DNA of 64,000 nt from AG-12 sp027319585 (lineage in GTDB: Bacteria > Chloroflexota > Dormibacteria > Aeolococcales > Bog-877). The notes below the pieces were generated by a model. That model saw only the letters and a list, made by a program, of their open reading frames with translations, was not told where the DNA came from and did no database searches. Both the position numbers and the translations under genes were made by a program. How positions within the stretch are numbered: the first letter of the stretch is position 1; every line of letters begins with the position of its first letter. Below are positions 59,471-64,000 of the stretch, piece by piece. Location: NCBI GenBank assembly GCA_027319585.1, contig DAHVMY010000003.1, positions 39,883 to 103,882 of the forward strand, given 5' to 3'.

Positions 59471-60382
59471 ATGGCGATCGGCATCCGCATCTATCAGCGC
59501 GCCGACCTGTCCGGTGTCATAGCTCTGTGCCGACAGGAAGGCTGGCCGACGTTCGCAGCCGACCCCGAGCGGGCACATCGGTCGATGCGGGCCCCCGGGG
59601 TGACCACGGTCGTGGCCGTCGACAGCGAGGCCGGCACGCCGGTGCTCGGCTTCGCCTGCTTGCAGAGCGACGGTGAGATCCAAGCCCACCTCTCGCTGAT
59701 CGTGGTTTCGGCGGCCTACCGCGGCCGCGGCATCGGCCGCGCACTGATCGCCGAGGCCCTGTCCGTAGCTGGTGGAGAGCGCGTGGACCTGGTGACCGAT
59801 TCCGCCGAGGGCTTCTACGAACAGCTCGCTCACCGGCGCCTGGCCGGCTATCGTCTCTATCCGCCGTTCGAGGCCCGGACCGCCACCGTGGCGGAGGCGC
59901 CGCGGGTGCGCCCGGTCGACGAGACCGACCGGGCCTGGGTGGCCGAGACCCTGGCCCGGCGCTGGGGCGACACCTACGTCGTCAGCCGGGGCCGCCGCCA
60001 CGACGCCGCCAGTCTGGCGGGGATGCTGGCTGAGTTGGGCGGCGAGCGGCTGGGTCTGGCCACCTACCGCCTGGACGGCAACGAGGCCGAGGTGGTCACG
60101 ATGGACGCCCTCGTGGAGCGCCACGGCATAGGCACAGCCCTGCTCGAAGCGGTGGCCCGGCGCGCCCGCGCCGCGGGTTGTCGGAGGCTGTGGCTGGTGA
60201 CCACCAACGACAACCTCGACGCCCTGCGGTTCTACCAGCGGCGCGGCATGGCCCTGGTGGCGGTGCATCGGGGTGCCGTTGAGGCGGCGCGGGCGGCCAA
60301 GCCCAAGATCCCCAAGGTGGGTGCCTTTGGTATCGCCCTCCACGACGAGATCGAGCTGGAGCGCGACCTGGCGTCCGGGTGA
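59471..60382 (+). CDS. Tandem GNAT acetyltransferase
   Basis: A 303-residue protein with two GNAT domains. The first spans about residues 1-140 (IYQRADLSGVIALCRQEGW; acetyl-CoA loop VVSAAYRGRGIGRALIAEAL), the second about 145-290 (DALVERHGIGTALLEAVARRARAAG; VTTNDNLDALRFYQRRGM). The second domain keeps the Q/RxxGxG/A-like loop (RHGIGTA). Both may be active on a small molecule or antibiotic; no target is apparent. ATG 59471. Confidence 0.85.
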   Translation: MAIGIRIYQRADLSGVIALCRQEGWPTFAADPERAHRSMRAPGVTTVVAVDSEAGTPVLGFACLQSDGEIQAHLSLIVVSAAYRGRGIGRALIAEALSVAGGERVDLVTDSAEGFYEQLAHRRLAGYRLYPPFEARTATVAEAPRVRPVDETDRAWVAETLARRWGDTYVVSRGRRHDAASLAGMLAELGGERLGLATYRLDGNEAEVVTMDALVERHGIGTALLEAVARRARAAGCRRLWLVTTNDNLDALRFYQRRGMALVAVHRGAVEAARAAKPKIPKVGAFGIALHDEIELERDLASG

Positions 60383-60549
60383 GGTGTCCCAGGCGAATGC
60401 CACCGCTGGCAGACAAAGTCGGCGTCGGAGCCAGGGAGCGGGAGCGGCCGGCGCTCGGCAGGGAAGCGACCGAATTCTCCCATCCACCAAGACAGCGACC
60501 TGGGTGCACCCGGAGCTCAACTGCCCGCCTCGGACCGTGGGGCGCCCGC

Positions 60550-61728
60550 TCATTGGTCCGAACGCGGTGGCGGGCCGAGCACCAGGCAGCCATTGTGGCC
60601 ACCGAAACCGAATGAGTTGGAAAGCACCGGGCCGGGGACCCAACTGCGGGGTTCGCGCTTGACCACATCCAGGGCGATGTCCGGGTCCTGCTGATCGCAC
60701 CCGGCGGTGGGCGGGATCTGCTCGTGTTCCATCGCCAGGATCGTGGCCACCGCTTCGATGGCGCCGGCGGCCGCGAAGCTGTGCCCGGTTCGTCCCTTGG
60801 TCGAGGTGACTGTCGGCCCTGGCGCGCCGAAGACCGCCTGAATGGCCCTGGCCTCGGCGAGGTCGTTGAGCGGGGTGGAGGTGCCGTGAGCATTGATATG
60901 CGTGATCTGCTGCGGCTGCAGCCCCGCGTCCTCCAGCGCCAGCCTCATGCAGGCGATCGCTCCGCGGCCGTCAGGCGCCGGGGCCGTGATGTGGTAGGCA
61001 TCCGAGGTGCTCGCGGCACCCATGACCTCCGCCAGGATCCTGGCCCCTCGGTTCCGGGCTCGGTCCCACTCCTCCAGCACCAGGGCTCCGGCGCCCTCTC
61101 CCATCACGAACCCGTCGCGGCGAGCGTCGAAGGGGCGGGACCGCCCGGAGGCCGAGAGCGCCTTCATGTTCCGGAAGGCGGCGATCGCCACCTCATGCAT
61201 GGAGGCCTCCGCGCCCCCCGTCAGGACCACCTCGCAGCGGCCGCTCGCGATCAGCCTGGCGGCGGCCGCAATCGCATGCGTGCCGGCCGCACAGGCGGTC
61301 ACGATGGTCTCGCACGGCCCGGTCCACCCCAGCCGCATGGAGATGTTGGCGGCACCTGCGTTGGCCATCATGGCCGGCACCAGGAACGGCGACACCCGAT
61401 CGGGCCCGCGCTCGTGGTTGACCAGCACCTGCTCCGCCAGTGTCTCAAAGCCACCCGCCCCGCTTGCGAAGATGACGCCGGCCCGATCGGGTTCGACCTC
61501 CAGGGGACCAGCGTCATCCACCGCCTGCTGGGCGGCCGCCACGCTGAACTGGGCGAAGCGGTCCAGCCGGCGCACCTCCTTGGGGGAGAACCACGGGCTG
61601 GGGTCGAAGTCGTGGATCCGGCAGTCGTCACCCTGGGTGGGGTGAACCAGGCCATCCCACAGGGCCTCCGGCCCCACCCCACAGCAGGTCACAGCCCCCA
61701 TTCCGGTGACGGCGACCCGCCGGCCCAT
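60550..61728 (-). CDS. fabF: Beta-ketoacyl-ACP synthase II type (FabF-like)
   Basis: A 392-residue thiolase-fold condensing enzyme. The Cys-His-His set is present: TACAAGTHAI, HGTSTPLND and GRTGHSFAAAGAIEA, and GFGGHNGCLVLG is at the end. It elongates acyl-ACP with malonyl-ACP. No FabD, FabG or ACP gene is next to it, so it may be a stand-alone or specialised synthase. ATG 61728 starts MGRRVAVTGMGAVT, the family start. The upstream 259 bases (61729-61987) hold no gene I can name. Confidence 0.85.
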   Translation of the reverse strand: MGRRVAVTGMGAVTCCGVGPEALWDGLVHPTQGDDCRIHDFDPSPWFSPKEVRRLDRFAQFSVAAAQQAVDDAGPLEVEPDRAGVIFASGAGGFETLAEQVLVNHERGPDRVSPFLVPAMMANAGAANISMRLGWTGPCETIVTACAAGTHAIAAAARLIASGRCEVVLTGGAEASMHEVAIAAFRNMKALSASGRSRPFDARRDGFVMGEGAGALVLEEWDRARNRGARILAEVMGAASTSDAYHITAPAPDGRGAIACMRLALEDAGLQPQQITHINAHGTSTPLNDLAEARAIQAVFGAPGPTVTSTKGRTGHSFAAAGAIEAVATILAMEHEQIPPTAGCDQQDPDIALDVVKREPRSWVPGPVLSNSFGFGGHNGCLVLGPPPRSDQ

Positions 61729-61987
61729 CACCGCCTGACCATCCCTGATACCGATCAGCAACTCAAGAGCTCCCCACCACTTGAAATAAAGGGCCAAACC
61801 GCGCCCGGGGCTGCCCGCTCCCAGCCGCGAGCCGCAGGTCGAGCCATGATACCGACAGTTGTCCCTGGGGCTCCCCTCTAGAATCTGGCTGTGTCGGAAC
61901 CAGGGCCATGCGGTCGACCGGGGCCGGTGGGCCCACCCCTCGGGCGAGCGGTCGGGCACACTGCCACCACCGCTGGCTGGAGACGCG

Positions 61988-62458
61988 ATGCTGCGGATTG
62001 ACGTACCAGGGTGGAAGAGCCTGAGGCTGGAGCACCTGGTTCTGGACCTGAACGGCACCCTGGCCGTGGACGGCCACCTGCTGGCGGTGGAGGACAGCCT
62101 GGCCAGGCTGGCTCAGCAGCTGCACGTGCAGCTGGTCTCCGCCGATACGCACGGCACCCTGGATCTGGTGGCGGCGCACCTCGGGATCGAGGCCGTCCAC
62201 CTGGAACGCGGCGCGGACGGTGCGGCCCAGAAGGCGCGCCATGTGGATTCCCTGGGTCCCGACACCGTGGTCGCGATCGGGAACGGGGCCAACGACCGGG
62301 CCATGCTGGAGCTGGCCGCGCTGGCGGTGGTGGTGATCGGAGCTGAGGGCTGTGCGGTGGCTGCGCTCACGGCGGCCGATGTGGTGGTCGCCTCGGCCGA
62401 GAACGCCCTCAACCTGCTCTTGGAGCCTCGGCGCCTGATCGCGACCCTGCGCGCCTGA
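61988..62458 (+). CDS. HAD-superfamily protein (soluble P-type ATPase-like, COG4087 type)
   Basis: A 156-residue HAD-fold protein. The first motif reads LDLNGTLAVDG, with Asn in place of the second Asp of the usual DxDGT, a known trait of this subgroup. Later motifs are GNGANDRAMLE (loop IV) and AADVVVASAENALNLLLEPRRLIATLR. The subgroup resembles the phosphorylation domain of P-type ATPases but has no membrane part. Phosphatase or ATPase activity is not certain. ATG 61988. Confidence 0.85.
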   Translation: MLRIDVPGWKSLRLEHLVLDLNGTLAVDGHLLAVEDSLARLAQQLHVQLVSADTHGTLDLVAAHLGIEAVHLERGADGAAQKARHVDSLGPDTVVAIGNGANDRAMLELAALAVVVIGAEGCAVAALTAADVVVASAENALNLLLEPRRLIATLRA

Positions 62459-62849
62459 CCCGAGGTCGCCGGCCTGGCCACCGGCGGGTGGCCGAAGCTG
62501 ATCGCCCTCCGCTGCGGCCGCCCCGCGGCCGTCCACCAGGACCCCGCGCGGGAATCCACTCCCTGGTATCCCCAGGCAAACGCGGTGGAGGGTGGAACCG
62601 GCGGTGCGGAGGATGAGGCTATGGTGGCAGAGTTGCGAGTGAGGAAGCATGCGGTTCGGCGGTTGACAGCTGGCGCCTCCATCACGGAGCCGAGAGCTTG
62701 GCCCAGCAGACTGGGTGGCAGGAGATGATGGCACTGCTCCTGCATGAGGATCTGACCGGTCCTCCGCTTGACCCGTCGGCTGGCGCCGCACGCGAGGCCG
62801 GCGGCCTCATCCGCACTCTGCCGCCCGAGGACTACCTTGGCTGAGACTT
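62459..62849. other. Stretch with a possible 39-residue frame
   Basis: No confident gene. One small plus-strand frame, ATG 62725 to TGA 62844 (MMALLLHEDLTGPPLD...GGLIRTLPPEDYLG), has protein-like composition and might be a remnant or a small antitoxin-like protein, but no family is recognised and the start is uncertain. Confidence 0.25.
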
Positions 62850-63551
62850 TCAGTCCTGCGTGGGCAGGTGCACGTACATCGTCTGGATGCCCACCCGCCC
62901 CGGTCCTCTGAAGCGATTGAAGATCAGCTGTCCCACCCCCGCGAACACTCCCGTGCGCAGCCCGTAAACGGCCGGGCGCATTCTGACTCCGGGGTCCATG
63001 TAGACCCATCCCCCGGGTTCGACATCGATCTCCTCGCCGTCACCCAGCTGCTTCTCCAAGACATTGCCGTAGCCGTGCAGCCAGACCACTCCGTCGCCAT
63101 CCCTGGCCTCGAATTGGTCAACCCAGAAGCCGTTGTCACCGAAGAGGTTGTTGGTGATCCCGCGCAGCCGGGAGGTGCTGTACCGCAGCGATCCGGTCGC
63201 CGCCAGGAACTGGTGCTCGCGGACCAGGATCGCCGCCTGGCGCGGCAGCTCCAGAGGGAAGATGTGGCCGGGGGCGTCGCGCGAGAAGGCGATCTCGCCG
63301 CGGCCCTTGGCCTCGGTCAGAAACACCTCCCGGCCGGCGATCATCCGGCGCGTCGCCCCGCGCACCGCCCGTAGCCTGATCGCCAGCTTGGGATCCTTCC
63401 AGAGCACCACATGATGCTCGAAGTAGACGGGCATCGAGCCATCCAATGCACAGTGGAGCATGGGCACCAGCTCGCCCTCGATGCGGTAGTTCACGCCGGG
63501 CGCCAGGCCCTCCCGGATCGCCGTCGGCAGCAGTTCGGGCGGGTTCATCAT
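62850..63551 (-). CDS. AIM24 family protein
   Basis: A 233-residue beta-rich protein of the AIM24/TIGR00266 family, with LHCALDGSMPVYFEHHVVLWKDP, IAFSRDAPGHIFPLELP, and FWVDQFEARDGDGVVWLHGYGNV. Bacterial members are of unknown function; the fold resembles tubby-like or trimeric beta barrels. ATG 63551 has a purine-rich AGAGGAAGA site seven to ten bases upstream. It points away from the HAD gene. Confidence 0.85.
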   Translation of the reverse strand: MMNPPELLPTAIREGLAPGVNYRIEGELVPMLHCALDGSMPVYFEHHVVLWKDPKLAIRLRAVRGATRRMIAGREVFLTEAKGRGEIAFSRDAPGHIFPLELPRQAAILVREHQFLAATGSLRYSTSRLRGITNNLFGDNGFWVDQFEARDGDGVVWLHGYGNVLEKQLGDGEEIDVEPGGWVYMDPGVRMRPAVYGLRTGVFAGVGQLIFNRFRGPGRVGIQTMYVHLPTQD

Positions 63552-63978
63552 GGGGGGTCTTCCTCTTCCGTCCGGTCAGGGCCCGGCCGCATCCGCCCTG
63601 GTTGGTCGTGATCCACCAGGCCATGATCGCGCCGAACACTCGGTGGCGGCAGCGCGTCGGCGGCGGCTGGGATCTGAGCGCGCCGCCACGCCGACCGGTT
63701 TGACGTCGGTCCCATGATGCCGGGGATCGCCGATCCCGCGGCTGGGCTCCTCCAAGGCGAGGGGAGGAAGCATCCACTCCGCGACCGGGCTCACCGGGGT
63801 CGGCCCCTCGGCCCGCGGAGAACCACCATGGGGACTGGCTCGGACGGCCAGGCGGTCGTTCGGTTCCCGTCGGAACCGGCCGGCACACCACCCGTCGGCC
63901 GGGTGAGGGTTCGTGAACAGTTGACGGCGAGGTTGACAGAGCAGTACAAATAAGTGTGGGTAGTGGTATTGTGAGAGG
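63552..63978. other. Upstream DNA before terminal recombinase start
   Basis: No confident gene. The last 60 bases are AT-rich and include TTGACA (63933-63938) and TTGAC repeats (63921, 63933), and TGGTATTGT (63964-63972) as an extended -10 just before the terminal start codon. They may be the end of an insertion sequence. Confidence 0.35.
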
Positions 63979-64000
63979 GTGAAGATCAGTGACTGGGCAC
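63979..64000 (+). CDS. 5' end of probable IS607-type serine recombinase (partial)
   Basis: Only seven codons remain (V/M KISDWA). The start MKISDWA/MKLSDWA is typical of the MerR-like DNA-binding N-terminus of IS607-family serine recombinases. The extended -10 ends six bases before GTG 63979, suggesting a leaderless message. The evidence is thin; the rest lies outside the window. Confidence 0.35.

Noticed and set aside
1..64000. CRISPR array or rRNA genes
   Set aside because: No regularly spaced repeats or rRNA sequence were seen by eye; a computed scan was not possible.

Overview
The window is bacterial DNA of very high GC content (about 70 percent by eye). Coding density is high, GTG and TTG starts are common, and many genes overlap by four bases (ATGA, GTGA, TTGA). 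The gene set (C50-type carotenoid genes of the actinobacterial kind, an argCJBDRGH cluster, lgt, a Ski2-like helicase, a Pat-like acetyltransferase with fused acyl-CoA synthetase domains) suggests a GC-rich, probably monoderm soil lineage such as Ca. Dormibacterota/Chloroflexota or deep Actinobacteria. That placement is inference; there is no rRNA or marker alignment here.

Layout. 0.1-10 kb: small metabolic and repair genes (DUF1028, PIG-L deacetylase, YbaK-type deacylase, a SHOCT-like protein coupled to a methyltransferase, MFS transporter with an ArsR-rhodanese regulator, an Fe-S type uracil-DNA glycosylase, a GH36 glycosidase). 10-17 kb: a flippase-like membrane protein converging on a five-gene minus-strand carotenoid operon (crtYe, crtYf, a UbiA prenyltransferase fused to a degenerate glycosyltransferase, crtI, crtB) with a MarR regulator upstream. 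17-20 kb: a glutaredoxin-thioredoxin reductase fusion, a secreted protein, DoxX and a crotonase. 20-26 kb: a tightly overlapped minus-strand chain parA, small protein, MBL hydrolase, DUF503, lgt, helicase. 26-29 kb: TPR protein, Lrp regulator facing an EamA transporter, GNAT. 29.4-39 kb: argCJBDRGH read as one operon behind a palindrome resembling an ARG box, ending in a universal stress protein with zinc-ribbon and PCP_red-like modules. 39-44 kb: CLC channel with its TetR regulator and operator, zinc-ribbon protein, dusB. 44-48.3 kb: coaX, greA, lysS, serS.

48.3-51.7 kb is different: low coding density, a pentapeptide-repeat protein, a coiled-coil/nuclease-like protein with an internal 42-base repeat, and a decayed integrase end just before tRNA-Ser(UGA). 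It reads as a degraded integrated element between serS and its tRNA. 51.8-64 kb returns to housekeeping and accessory genes (pore-like membrane protein, methyltransferase, Pat-like acetyltransferase, PepC peptidase, tandem GNAT, FabF-type ketosynthase, HAD protein, AIM24 protein). The window ends on what looks like the first codons of an IS607-type recombinase.

The most interesting items are the UbiA-glycosyltransferase fusion that has lost its donor-site aspartates, the USP/zinc-ribbon/PCP_red protein at the end of the arginine operon, two genes (argH and an MBL hydrolase) that apparently start at CTG, several near-leaderless promoters with operators lying on them, and a minus-strand terminator beside coaX that implies a small RNA.
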